This document shows, piece after piece, positions 8,570-16,252 of a stretch of 21,002 nucleotides of DNA (within the stretch, counting starts at the first letter, position 1; every line of letters begins with the position of its first letter). The position numbers and the translations under genes are program-made. Below the pieces are notes generated by a model. The model saw only the letters and a list, made by a program, of their open reading frames with translations, was not told the origin of the DNA and made no database searches. Where the stretch lies: contig JBJOND010000047.1 in assembly GCA_046052065.1 (NCBI GenBank), positions 1 to 21,002 on the forward strand, read 5' to 3'. The DNA comes from CAINEC01 sp046052065 (GTDB lineage Bacteria > Bacteroidota > Bacteroidia > AKYH767-A > OLB10).

Positions 8570-9493
8570 TTATTTCGCAAGTTTGCTTTTTGTGATTTTA
8601 TATCCTAACCCAACGCCAAAAACTTGTTTAGATTGTAAACGCGGACCAACACCCACTAATTTCTTTTGACTTCCAGAACCTTCATAAACAGAGATAGGAG
8701 TATTGTCGTCATAGATAAATTGCGTTGAGAAATTTGCTGTGATGTATTTATTCACTTTCATCACTAACATCAAGGTAAAGTTCAAATCAATGTTCTGGGG
8801 GTCTTCTAGATAGTTAGAGAATAAATCGATTTGAGACATTAACGTAATATTCTCAATCACTTCTTGTTTGTATCTCACATTCAGATATGCTCCCATTTCT
8901 GAACGAATGTTTTTTCCTGAATCTACTCCGTAAGCTCCTTGATTGGATAATACATCATCCAAAACAAACGTGTTTTTATTCGAGATAGGAGAGAGGCAAG
9001 CTGATAAATGTTCTGATGGTTTGTAATCTATACCTAACGACAACACTGTAAATGCAGGCGCTGCAAAACGACTAATCACAATCGGGTCTTCGTTCGTATA
9101 ATCGTACCCGTTAGTAAATTGCGTTTTAATATTCAGTAGGGCGGTATAATACCATTTTTTACTGTTATGAACGGCATAGCCTAATTTGCCTGTGTATTCA
9201 ATTCTATCTTCGTTCTTTTTTAAATCCTCATCGCCAATCCGATTTAAACCATACGATAAATCAAGATTGTTATCCCAAATAACATTGTCTTTTTTATAAT
9301 TCGCATAGCTATTTAAAAATCCGTTGATTGCAACCGAATTTTCTCCTCCAGCAGCCCAGTTAGAAAAACTTACCTGATTAATATTAGCAGATACAAATAA
9401 TCCTTTTTTCCAGATGGTATCGTTAGCAGTTTGGCAAATACCTGATAGGGCAGAAAGCACGAAAAAGGTAAGTAGTGTAAAGTGTTTATTCAT
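8570..9493 (-). CDS. DUF3078 family protein, exported, probable outer-membrane beta-barrel
   Basis: A 307-residue protein with an N-terminal signal peptide: Lys3 and His4, then a hydrophobic run TLLTFFVLSALSG (6-18), with cleavage probably near Gln21. The mature start KKGLFVSANINQVSFSNWAAGG (29-50) followed by alternating polar and aromatic beta-strand stretches is characteristic of the Bacteroidota DUF3078 family. The repeated strands and the ending GVGLGYKITKSKLAK suggest a small outer-membrane barrel, but this is inferred from pattern only. No enzymatic motif is seen and the family's function is not known to me. It lies between mscL (1-base gap) and the AddA-like gene (3-base gap), so it is almost certainly cotranscribed with both. 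Confidence 0.82.
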   Translation of the reverse strand: MNKHFTLLTFFVLSALSGICQTANDTIWKKGLFVSANINQVSFSNWAAGGENSVAINGFLNSYANYKKDNVIWDNNLDLSYGLNRIGDEDLKKNEDRIEYTGKLGYAVHNSKKWYYTALLNIKTQFTNGYDYTNEDPIVISRFAAPAFTVLSLGIDYKPSEHLSACLSPISNKNTFVLDDVLSNQGAYGVDSGKNIRSEMGAYLNVRYKQEVIENITLMSQIDLFSNYLEDPQNIDLNFTLMLVMKVNKYITANFSTQFIYDDNTPISVYEGSGSQKKLVGVGPRLQSKQVFGVGLGYKITKSKLAK

Positions 9494-9494
9494 G

Positions 9495-9926
9495 TTATTT
9501 GTTTTTAAGTAGGTCTCTAATTTCTTCTAATAGTATTTCTTGATTTGGTTTTGCAACTACAGTTTCTTCCTCGGCTTTCTTACGTAGTTTATTCATTGCT
9601 TTCACCACAAAAAACATCACGAGAGCAACCATGAAAAAGTCGATGACTGCACTCATAAATTCACCGTAGCGGATGTAAACTTCCGGGACAGCTTTCGTTA
9701 TTATATTTCCTGATGCATCCAACACGTCTTTCGAACCATCTTGAATTTTATATTTCAGCTCAGAAAAATCCTGACCTCCAACAATCTTTCCAATCAAGGG
9801 CATTACAATTCCATCAATAAAGGTGGAAGTGATTTTCGTAAACCCGCTACCAACAACAACACCCACTGCAAAATCAATCAGATTTCCTTTTAAAGCAAAA
9901 GCTTTGAATTCGTCTATTATAGCCAT
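9495..9926 (-). CDS. mscL: Large-conductance mechanosensitive channel MscL
   Basis: A 143-residue inner-membrane channel subunit of normal family length. MscL forms a homopentamer that opens under extreme membrane tension and releases solutes on hypo-osmotic shock. The N-terminal amphipathic helix IIDEFKAFALKGN (3-15) leads into TM1 with the gate-lining, glycine-rich LIDFAVGVVVGSGFTKI (16-32) and FIDGIVMPLIG (36-46). A periplasmic loop (about 50-85) follows, then TM2 around SAVIDFFMVALVMFFVVKAM (92-111), the basic cluster KLRKK and a C-terminal helix ILLEEIRDLLK. It is first in an operon with the DUF3078 and AddA-like genes. A promoter-like element lies directly upstream, overlapping the terminator of the preceding operon. 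Confidence 0.96.
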   Translation of the reverse strand: MAIIDEFKAFALKGNLIDFAVGVVVGSGFTKITSTFIDGIVMPLIGKIVGGQDFSELKYKIQDGSKDVLDASGNIITKAVPEVYIRYGEFMSAVIDFFMVALVMFFVVKAMNKLRKKAEEETVVAKPNQEILLEEIRDLLKNK

Positions 9927-9944
9927 AGTTCTAGTATTATCTTA

Positions 9945-9976
9945 TAAAAGTAAAAAATCCCTCGAATATTACTCAA
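9945..9976 (-). promoter_or_regulatory. Candidate mscL promoter
   Basis: On the - strand a TTG (9974-9976) is followed after 21 bases by TACTTTTA (9945-9952), a 7 of 8 match to TAnnTTTG, 18 bases before the mscL ATG. The -33 and spacer lie inside the terminator hairpin of the upstream operon, so termination and initiation would share the same DNA. Confidence 0.35.
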
Positions 9977-9982
9977 GGGATT
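9951..9982 (-). terminator. Intrinsic terminator of the phosphorelay operon
   Basis: Read on the - strand, the stem AATCCCT (9976-9982) pairs with AGGGATT (9956-9962) across a 13-base loop. The right arm runs into TTTTTT, giving a classical hairpin plus T-tract 23 bases after the stop codon at 10006. Confidence 0.78.
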
Positions 9983-10005
9983 GATAAATTTAGATGATAA
10001 ATTAA

Positions 10006-11109
10006 TTAATTTGAACTGGAGCTGTTTTGTTGTATTACTCCTGGTTTTATGCGAATAGCAATCACCGGTAACCAAATTGATTTGCTCGTATTATTATTTA
10101 ACCCGATGCGGTAATAATTAACTCCAGGATTAGGATTAGAGTCTATAAGCGAATAGGTTTTTAATCCACTCGAAATTCCTGCTGCTTTTATTCTTCCTAC
10201 TTCTTGATATTCTTTAGTGTCGAAACTGCGTTCTATTTTAAAATAATCGGTCCCGTTTTCTTTAGCTGTGAACCACTGTATTGCGACTTCCTTACCTTTC
10301 AAATCTGCTGTAAATCCTAGTAAGTCCATAGGTGAAAAATTCGACTTGCCTGTTTTCTTGATAATAATGTTATTAATAACTGGCTTATCTGATTTATTAC
10401 CATTGATTTTATAACCAATTACGAGATTGTTTTTTTCGTTCCATGTTAACCGGCAATTAGGCGCAGCTTGATTAGACCAGATTAATATTTTATTAATAAA
10501 TACTTCTCCTTTGCCTGTTTGTGGGGTGTATAAAAATCGACAGTTGTAAGTGGAATTGTCGATTAGTTCATATGCAATAGCTTCTTTTACTGCATAGCTT
10601 TTTCCATTTGGACCAGTAAGTGTGTAATTGATATTGATACCATCTTTGTCAAATCCGAATTCAAATTCTTTCCCACGACTGAAAAATTGTCCATCTGTTT
10701 CAAGCTTATGAAAGTCGATAGAAAAATCAAGTCCATCAGCATTCAGCAATTCGTTTTCTTTTAGAACAATTGATACGTCTTTTCCATTCTTTCCTGCAGC
10801 TAAACCGCTGAATCCATTTGGTGTCGATACATAATGTGCATCTTCCGATATGCTTTCAATATCTTCAGAAGTAATCGAATGGTTTTTATCCTTATCATTC
10901 CATTTGAAGTTAGTAACTACTTCGCCGTTATTAATGATATCGTTTTCGATGATAGAAGGGTTTTTGCCGAGTGAGTCATCTGAGCTAAAAACATTATAGA
11001 AAAATACTATCGAATATTTTAAAACAACCACAGATATCGTAAAGGCAGCAAGGTACCTGGCAATTTGTCTTGCCCGCAAATTTTGCCGTTGCCTATTTCT
11101 TAGTTTCAT
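10006..11109 (-). CDS. Membrane-anchored protein with LamG-like and Fn3-like regions, function unknown
   Basis: A 367-residue protein. The basic N-terminus (RNRQRQNLRARQIAR, 4-18) precedes one hydrophobic segment at about 19-40. That predicts an uncleaved anchor with the N-terminus inside and about 325 residues in the periplasm. Residues about 85-252 look like a concanavalin/LamG-type beta-sandwich (DGLDFSIDFHKL at 125, FEFGFDKDGININY at 149, GEVFINKILIWSNQ at 201, NNLVIGYKI at 227). Residues about 263-352 match the Fn3-like module common in Bacteroidota surface proteins (VAIQWFTAKENGTDYFKIERS, 275-295; GVNYYRIGL, 329-337). There is no T9SS-type C-terminal sorting domain. It starts 1 base after the NtrC-like regulator's stop and is the last gene and only extracytoplasmic product of the operon. 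It could be a ligand-binding input or an output of the relay. Neither role is demonstrated. Confidence 0.75.
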   Translation of the reverse strand: MKLRNRQRQNLRARQIARYLAAFTISVVVLKYSIVFFYNVFSSDDSLGKNPSIIENDIINNGEVVTNFKWNDKDKNHSITSEDIESISEDAHYVSTPNGFSGLAAGKNGKDVSIVLKENELLNADGLDFSIDFHKLETDGQFFSRGKEFEFGFDKDGININYTLTGPNGKSYAVKEAIAYELIDNSTYNCRFLYTPQTGKGEVFINKILIWSNQAAPNCRLTWNEKNNLVIGYKINGNKSDKPVINNIIIKKTGKSNFSPMDLLGFTADLKGKEVAIQWFTAKENGTDYFKIERSFDTKEYQEVGRIKAAGISSGLKTYSLIDSNPNPGVNYYRIGLNNNTSKSIWLPVIAIRIKPGVIQQNSSSSN

Positions 11110-11110
11110 A

Positions 11111-12283
11111 TTAAGCGCTTACAAATGTTAAGTCTTCAACTGTGATAATATTATCTTCAGCCATTAACGCTGCTCTTTCAATTACCGCTTTCAGTTCACG
11201 TATATTTCCTGGCCAATCATAATCCAACATAAAACTACAAGCATCTTTTGATAAAGTCACTTGCGGCATTCTGTTTTCTTTACAGAATTCGTTCAAAAAA
11301 CTTTTTCCTAATAATAAAATATCATCTCCTCGTTCTTTCAAAGGAGGAAGGTGAATTAAAAATCCTTGTAGTCGATAAAATAAATCTTCTCTGAATCTTC
11401 CTTCTTTAACTTCATGCAGCATGTTTTTATTTGTTGCTGCAATCAAGCGGAAATCAAGTTTCATAATCTTATTACTTCCTATACGGGTTACTTCTTTTTC
11501 CTGAAGCACGCGTAGTAATTTAGTTTGAAGACTTAAATCCATTTCTCCAATCTCATCTAAGAAAATAGTGCCGCCATCGGCTTCTTCAAATTTGCCAATA
11601 CGTTTTTCGCGCGCATCGGTGAAGGCTCCTTTCTCATGGCCGAATAATTCACTCTCCACTAAATCAGTAGGAATGGCTCCCATATTCACAATTACAAAGG
11701 GCTTGCGAGAACGGTTCGAATTGTAATGAAGTGCTTTTGCAACTAATTCTTTACCTGTTCCACTCTGACCAGTAACTAAAACAGTCATGTTGTTCTTTTC
11801 TACTTTTTGAATGAGTCGAAGAACTTTCAAAACCTCTTTACTGTTGCCAATAATATTTGAATATTTATTACGATCGATGATTTGATCTTTTAACAACTCA
11901 ACCTCTTTTCTTAATGTTGAATTTTCAGCTAACGTGTTTACACTTTTTCTGATGTACTCAATCATCATTTCATCTTTGAATACATAACCGTTAGCTCCGT
12001 TATTCAAACATTTTAAAACAACATCTGCTTTCTCTTGTCCGGAGCAAATAATAACCTGAATATTTTGTGAATAGGCTTTTATTTTTGCCATCACAGAAAA
12101 TCCATCTTCATCTGGAAGATTGTAATCAAGTATAACAATGTCAGGGTTGTGATGTAAATTGTTTAACGAATCTTGTGCATTTTCAAAAGTGAAAATTTCA
12201 CAGTTAGTCATGACAATTAAAGATTGTCTTATAACTGATGTAACTATCGGGTCGTCTTCAATAATAAAAACCTTTGTATTCAT
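11111..12283 (-). CDS. NtrC-family AAA+ response regulator lacking the C-terminal HTH domain
   Basis: A 390-residue two-domain protein. The receiver (1-120) has Asp10/Asp11, phospho-acceptor Asp53 (LDYNLP), Ser81 and Lys103. The sigma-54-interaction AAA+ domain (about 142-385) has Walker A GQSGTGKE (172-179), the L1 loop as GAFTDA (219-224) instead of the classic GAFTGA, Walker B TIFLDEIGE (239-247), arginine-finger region FREDLFYRL (297-305) and sensor II WPGNIREL (357-364). The protein ends about 25 residues after sensor II (EDLTFVSA), where a Fis-type HTH would normally begin. The stop is followed one base later by the next gene's ATG, so this is a natural end, not a frameshift. By family knowledge it would activate sigma-54 RNA polymerase. 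Without an HTH it may act from solution or through a partner. Confidence 0.9.
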   Translation of the reverse strand: MNTKVFIIEDDPIVTSVIRQSLIVMTNCEIFTFENAQDSLNNLHHNPDIVILDYNLPDEDGFSVMAKIKAYSQNIQVIICSGQEKADVVLKCLNNGANGYVFKDEMMIEYIRKSVNTLAENSTLRKEVELLKDQIIDRNKYSNIIGNSKEVLKVLRLIQKVEKNNMTVLVTGQSGTGKELVAKALHYNSNRSRKPFVIVNMGAIPTDLVESELFGHEKGAFTDAREKRIGKFEEADGGTIFLDEIGEMDLSLQTKLLRVLQEKEVTRIGSNKIMKLDFRLIAATNKNMLHEVKEGRFREDLFYRLQGFLIHLPPLKERGDDILLLGKSFLNEFCKENRMPQVTLSKDACSFMLDYDWPGNIRELKAVIERAALMAEDNIITVEDLTFVSA

Positions 12284-12284
12284 T

Positions 12285-14609
12285 TTAATGGATAATGGTA
12301 TTTAGTTCTGATTCTAATTCTTTAATGGCATAGGCCATTATTTCTTCAATACGTGTAATCATCGCAGGGATATTCTCTGGATTTTTTTCTTTCGCCTGAC
12401 TCTCAATTTTTGCTGCTAACGCATTTAATTCTTTTAGGCCAACATAATTAAATGAAGGCTTTACTTTATGGGCAGCTAGTTTTAAATTCTCCCAATCATC
12501 ATTAACAAACGCATTTTTGATAGCATTAATTGCGATAGGGGTGTTTGTTAGGAACATAATTAGGAAGTCCTTGTAAAATTGCTCATTATCATCTGAGAGC
12601 TCTTTGAGAAAGTGCATATCAGTAAAACGATTGCTAGTAGTACTTTGCATAGCCTGACCCTCCTTTAAATTTGATTGGTTGGGGACTTCTACGATAAGTT
12701 TCTTAATAAGTTGTTGTAATTCGCCAGTTTTAAATGGTTTGGAAATATAATCATTCATGCCAGATGCAATACATTTCTCTCGCTCGCCATTCATAGCATG
12801 ACCTGTAATAGCAATAATTGGAGTAGCTGAATTGAAACCATTTGAATTTCTTATTAATGACGTAGCTTTATAACCATCAATATCTGGCATTTCAATGTCC
12901 ATTAATATTAAGTCGTATTGCTTTTTACTTGCGTAAGCCACAGCGTCTTCACCGTTCATTGCAAAGTCGTATTCGTAATTCCAGTCCTTTAATATTTTTT
13001 CAATAATAAATCGGTTGATGTCGTGATCCTCTGCAACCAATACTTTTATTTGAACAGGAATTCCATCAGCCACCTTAGTATCATTTGTCACTTGAGCTGA
13101 AGTGATTTCAGAAATTTTATAAGGAATTTTAATCGTAAATAGGGTTCCTTTATCAAGGGCAGAATCTACATAGATGCTTCCATTTTGTTTTTCTACAAGT
13201 TGCTTCGTAATATTTAATCCAAGTCCGGTACCACCGTATTTACGAGTGATGTCAAGGCTCGCTTGACTAAAGGTGTTGAAGATGGTTTTTATTTTATGAG
13301 CTGGAATACCGATGCCTGTATCTTTAATTCTGATTTCTAGCATCACATATTTGCTAGTGCGATCATAACAATCGACGGAAATATCGATACCGCCAAGATT
13401 AGTAAATTTAACAGCATTGCCTAAAATATTATTCACTACTTGCGTCAAACGTACAGGGTCACCTTTAATGCATTCGGGCACATTATTGTTGATAGTAGTT
13501 TTTATGTAAATGCCTTTTTCATTCGATTTAGGAATGAATGCAGCAATACTAGACTGGATGATATCTTTTGTGTTAAAGTCGATATCTTCAAATGTCATAT
13601 GACCAGCATCGATTTTCGATAAGTCTAATATGTCATTTACTATAACCAATAAAGTATTGGCCGATTTGCGAATTAACTCTAAGTATTTATTTTGTTCATT
13701 GTTTAAGGAAGTGCTATTTAAGAATTGCGATAAACTGATAATGCCATGAATGGGTGTCCTGATTTCATGACTAATATTAGCAAGGAATTCTTCTTTACTC
13801 TTAGCCGATTGCCCCGTTTTTAAAATTTTATTTTTTAACTCTTCTTCACTGTTTTTATATTCGGTAACATCAATTGCAACACCCATCATATTAATGATGG
13901 ACTTGTCTTCGTTGTAAACTGGAATATAAGTCACATCGAAAAAACTGTTTTCTACTTCAACCGTAAATTGAAAATCATTTCCAGAAAATGCCGCTTGATA
14001 ATCACTTTCTTTAATAGGAGATGAATCTGTAACTTGATCTAATTTTCTTCCAATAATACTCTCCGTTTTAATTTTTAAGCGATCAATTCCTTTTCCTTTG
14101 AATAGCGTAATTACTTTATTGTTGTTGATATTAAAAAGGATGATTGGTGATTTGCTGATGATGTTATTCAGCCGTAGCTCCGATTCTATCAATGATTTTT
14201 CAGTGATAGCAGAAAAAGTTTGAATCTTGTTTAGTTTAACAATGTAATTTAAACAATTTTCAATAGTTGCTTTTGCTACTTTCGATTTATTAATAAAGTC
14301 GCAGGCGCCAAGCTTCATACATTCAACCGCCAGTTCAACCGACTCTTCAGATGAAATTACAACTATGTTCGCTTTTCCTCTCTTTAACGCATGTGCAGTT
14401 AAAAAATCATGCCCATTTAAGTGCGGTAAATTATAATCAAGAAATATACAATCAAAATTAGTTTGACTGCACAATCCGATAGCCTCTGCAATTGTGTTAG
14501 CAATAACAACATGCGTTGGTGAGGTAGTCGACTCAATTATCTTTTGTAGACAAAGACAATCTTGATGGTTGTCGTCTACTATTAAAATATTAAGGGTTTT
14601 CTGTTCCAT
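12285..14609 (-). CDS. Hybrid histidine kinase: REC-PAS-HisKA-HATPase-REC-HPt
   Basis: A 774-residue cytoplasmic multidomain kinase with no membrane segment. REC1 (about 5-125) has Asp12/13, Asp58 (LDYNLP) and Lys108. A PAS-like domain (about 142-252) follows. HisKA has NISHEIRTP with phospho-His281. HATPase_c has the N box NNILGNAVKFTN (393-404), DTGIGIP (430-436) and YGGTGLGL (458-465). REC2 (about 520-640) has Asp528, Asp571 (LMDIEMPDIDG), Thr602 and Lys624. The C-terminal HPt (about 662-770) has AAHKVKPS with His714. All phosphotransfer residues are present, so it can in principle run His281 to Asp571 to His714 and pass phosphate to a separate receiver. The N-terminal REC makes it a kinase controllable by another kinase. 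It sits 2 bases after the single-domain regulator and 1 base before the NtrC-like regulator, the likely final acceptor. Confidence 0.93.
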   Translation of the reverse strand: MEQKTLNILIVDDNHQDCLCLQKIIESTTSPTHVVIANTIAEAIGLCSQTNFDCIFLDYNLPHLNGHDFLTAHALKRGKANIVVISSEESVELAVECMKLGACDFINKSKVAKATIENCLNYIVKLNKIQTFSAITEKSLIESELRLNNIISKSPIILFNINNNKVITLFKGKGIDRLKIKTESIIGRKLDQVTDSSPIKESDYQAAFSGNDFQFTVEVENSFFDVTYIPVYNEDKSIINMMGVAIDVTEYKNSEEELKNKILKTGQSAKSKEEFLANISHEIRTPIHGIISLSQFLNSTSLNNEQNKYLELIRKSANTLLVIVNDILDLSKIDAGHMTFEDIDFNTKDIIQSSIAAFIPKSNEKGIYIKTTINNNVPECIKGDPVRLTQVVNNILGNAVKFTNLGGIDISVDCYDRTSKYVMLEIRIKDTGIGIPAHKIKTIFNTFSQASLDITRKYGGTGLGLNITKQLVEKQNGSIYVDSALDKGTLFTIKIPYKISEITSAQVTNDTKVADGIPVQIKVLVAEDHDINRFIIEKILKDWNYEYDFAMNGEDAVAYASKKQYDLILMDIEMPDIDGYKATSLIRNSNGFNSATPIIAITGHAMNGEREKCIASGMNDYISKPFKTGELQQLIKKLIVEVPNQSNLKEGQAMQSTTSNRFTDMHFLKELSDDNEQFYKDFLIMFLTNTPIAINAIKNAFVNDDWENLKLAAHKVKPSFNYVGLKELNALAAKIESQAKEKNPENIPAMITRIEEIMAYAIKELESELNTIIH

Positions 14610-14611
14610 AA

Positions 14612-15061
14612 TTAAATCATTAGCATTGGTTGCTCACAAAGTTTCCAATAGCTATTCAGTACAGCTACGGCATTAACAAATTTTTCGAATGATAATGGTT
14701 TTAAAATATAACCTGCAACATTTAAGTTGTAAGCTTCAATTTTGTCTTGATCATCGTTGCTGGTTGTCATAACAAAAACACTTACGCTCTTAAGGTCATC
14801 ATCATTACGAAGCTCTCTTAAGAATTCAAGTCCATTCATTTTGGGCATATTGATATCAAGCAGAATAATTCGAGGTGATGGATTAAGTTTGGGCTTACCA
14901 TTACTACCTCGCAACATATTTAATGCTTCAACTCCATTGAATGCTATATGCAGTGGATTAGTAATATTGTTTTTTACAAATGCTCTTTGAACATTCATTA
15001 CATCCACGCTATCATCTTCTACTAATAAGATGTTCAATAATTTTTCTTCTATTGGGCTCAT
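14612..15061 (-). CDS. Single-domain response regulator (Rcp1-like)
   Basis: A 149-residue stand-alone receiver. It has the acidic pair Glu15/Asp16 (LVEDD), phospho-acceptor Asp69 (LLDINMPKMNG), Thr99/Thr100 in FVMTTS and Lys121 in ILKPLS. The spacing and the extended loop before Asp69 (RGSNGKPKLNPSPR) resemble Rcp1-type regulators that pair with phytochrome-like kinases. There is no output domain, so it presumably works as a phosphate shuttle or by protein contact. Its ATG overlaps the upstream kinase stop (4-base overlap, 15058-15061), marking the two as a cognate, translationally coupled pair. Confidence 0.92.
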   Translation of the reverse strand: MSPIEEKLLNILLVEDDSVDVMNVQRAFVKNNITNPLHIAFNGVEALNMLRGSNGKPKLNPSPRIILLDINMPKMNGLEFLRELRNDDDLKSVSVFVMTTSNDDQDKIEAYNLNVAGYILKPLSFEKFVNAVAVLNSYWKLCEQPMLMI

Positions 15062-16140
15062 GCTAAAATGGATTTTTTAATAATAACTTTTGAAGGCCAT
15101 GAGAAATTGAATCGGGTGAATTTATTTTTCTCTGATTCAATCCATATTTTACCGCCTTGTTCTTCAATAATTTTTTTAACGATTGATAGTCCTATACCTG
15201 TACTTTCAAATTCATCTCTTGCTGATAATGTTTGGAAGATTATAAATACACGACTGTGATATTCTTTTTCTATTCCTGGTCCGTTATCTTCAACACTGAA
15301 TTGACAAACGCCTTCTTTTTCATAGAATGAAACTTTTACATTACCAACAACTTTATCGTTGTACTTAATGGCATTACTTATTAGATTGCTGAAAACCTGA
15401 AATAGTTTTGTTTGCTCTGTTTCAATTGAAGGCAAGTTTTCTTGTATTTGTATTTGAAAAAAACTAGGAGGATTTAGACTATCAATAATTTCATTAAGTA
15501 AATAATTCAAATCGATAACCTTTGATTCGCATTTAATCTTTCCTGCCTTCGCATAAGAAAGAATTCCATGAATCAATGCTTCCATTCTTAAGACTCTTCC
15601 TTTTAGCATGTTTAAGTTGCTTCTGGAATCTTCTGATATTTTATCTTTTGTGTCTTCTTCAATCCAGTCTGCCAATGACGCAATAGCTCTCAATGGAGCT
15701 TTCAAATCATGCGAAACAACGTAAGCAAACTGATCGAGTTCTTTGTTTGCTTTTTCTAATGTAGCTAAGCTATGTTTATGTTTTTCTTCAAGCGATTTCC
15801 ACTTGTGAATTTCATTTTGTAAAATCTGAATTGTTTCATCTAATTGTAACGAAGCATAATCAGAAGTGGTTGTTCCTTTTTCTTTTGCAATTGTGCAAAG
15901 TAGATTTTTAGTTTTTTCATTAAAAAAGCTTAATTCGTTATTAAGTTGTTTATTTATAAAAAGTAATTTATTATATGCATCAATAGAAGCATTGCTAGAT
16001 CGATCTAATAATTCATTTTTAATTTTTAACTCGTCAAATTTTTCATTTAACGCAGTAGTTAATTGTTGAAAGTTGGGATGATTGCTAATTTCTCTTCCTA
16101 ATTGTTCTCGCAGTAATTCTTGAAGGTCGTTTGATTGCAT
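15058..16140 (-). CDS. Soluble histidine kinase with N-terminal coiled coil
   Basis: A 360-residue kinase without transmembrane segments or a recognisable sensor domain. Residues 1-135 are charged and helical, rich in Glu, Lys, Asn and Leu, and probably coiled coil. The HisKA domain has FAYVVSHDLKAPLRA (138-152) with phospho-His144, the phytochrome-type H box. HATPase_c has the N box FSNLISNAIKYND (250-262), VEDNGPGI (283-290) and STGIGLSIVKKIIEEQGG (313-330). An F-box-like segment (IFQTLSARDEFESTG) is present. It is the first gene of the five-gene relay operon and overlaps the next gene by four bases. Its direct partner is most likely that Rcp1-like receiver. The input signal cannot be read from the sequence; it may come through a protein partner binding the coiled coil. 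Confidence 0.92.
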   Translation of the reverse strand: MQSNDLQELLREQLGREISNHPNFQQLTTALNEKFDELKIKNELLDRSSNASIDAYNKLLFINKQLNNELSFFNEKTKNLLCTIAKEKGTTTSDYASLQLDETIQILQNEIHKWKSLEEKHKHSLATLEKANKELDQFAYVVSHDLKAPLRAIASLADWIEEDTKDKISEDSRSNLNMLKGRVLRMEALIHGILSYAKAGKIKCESKVIDLNYLLNEIIDSLNPPSFFQIQIQENLPSIETEQTKLFQVFSNLISNAIKYNDKVVGNVKVSFYEKEGVCQFSVEDNGPGIEKEYHSRVFIIFQTLSARDEFESTGIGLSIVKKIIEEQGGKIWIESEKNKFTRFNFSWPSKVIIKKSILA

Positions 16141-16252
16141 AAAGAAATTTTTAATAGTTTCTTTTCTACAACAAAATGCACTAACATGTTACGTTATAAC
16201 GAAAAAGGGGAGTTGGTAATTAGTAAAAAAATCGAATAATCTTACAAAAGCA
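16141..16252 (-). other. Spacer upstream of the phosphorelay operon
   Basis: No hairpin-plus-T terminator and no good TAnnTTTG box were found on the - strand, so transcription from the uvrA-LOG pair may continue into the relay operon. Two neighbouring perfect palindromes, AACATGTT (16183-16190) and CGTTATAACG (16192-16201), lie 43-61 bases before the kinase ATG and could be operators. Confidence 0.3.

Noticed and set aside
11620..11640. GAFTDA taken as a loss-of-function mutation in the NtrC-like regulator
   Set aside because: From memory, the same variant is frequent in Bacteroidota NtrC-type regulators, so it is more likely a lineage variant. It is noted but not treated as a defect.
10006..16140. 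The signalling cluster as a phage-defence or mobile island
   Set aside because: No nuclease, toxin, integrase, transposase or flanking repeat is present, and base composition is like the neighbouring housekeeping genes.
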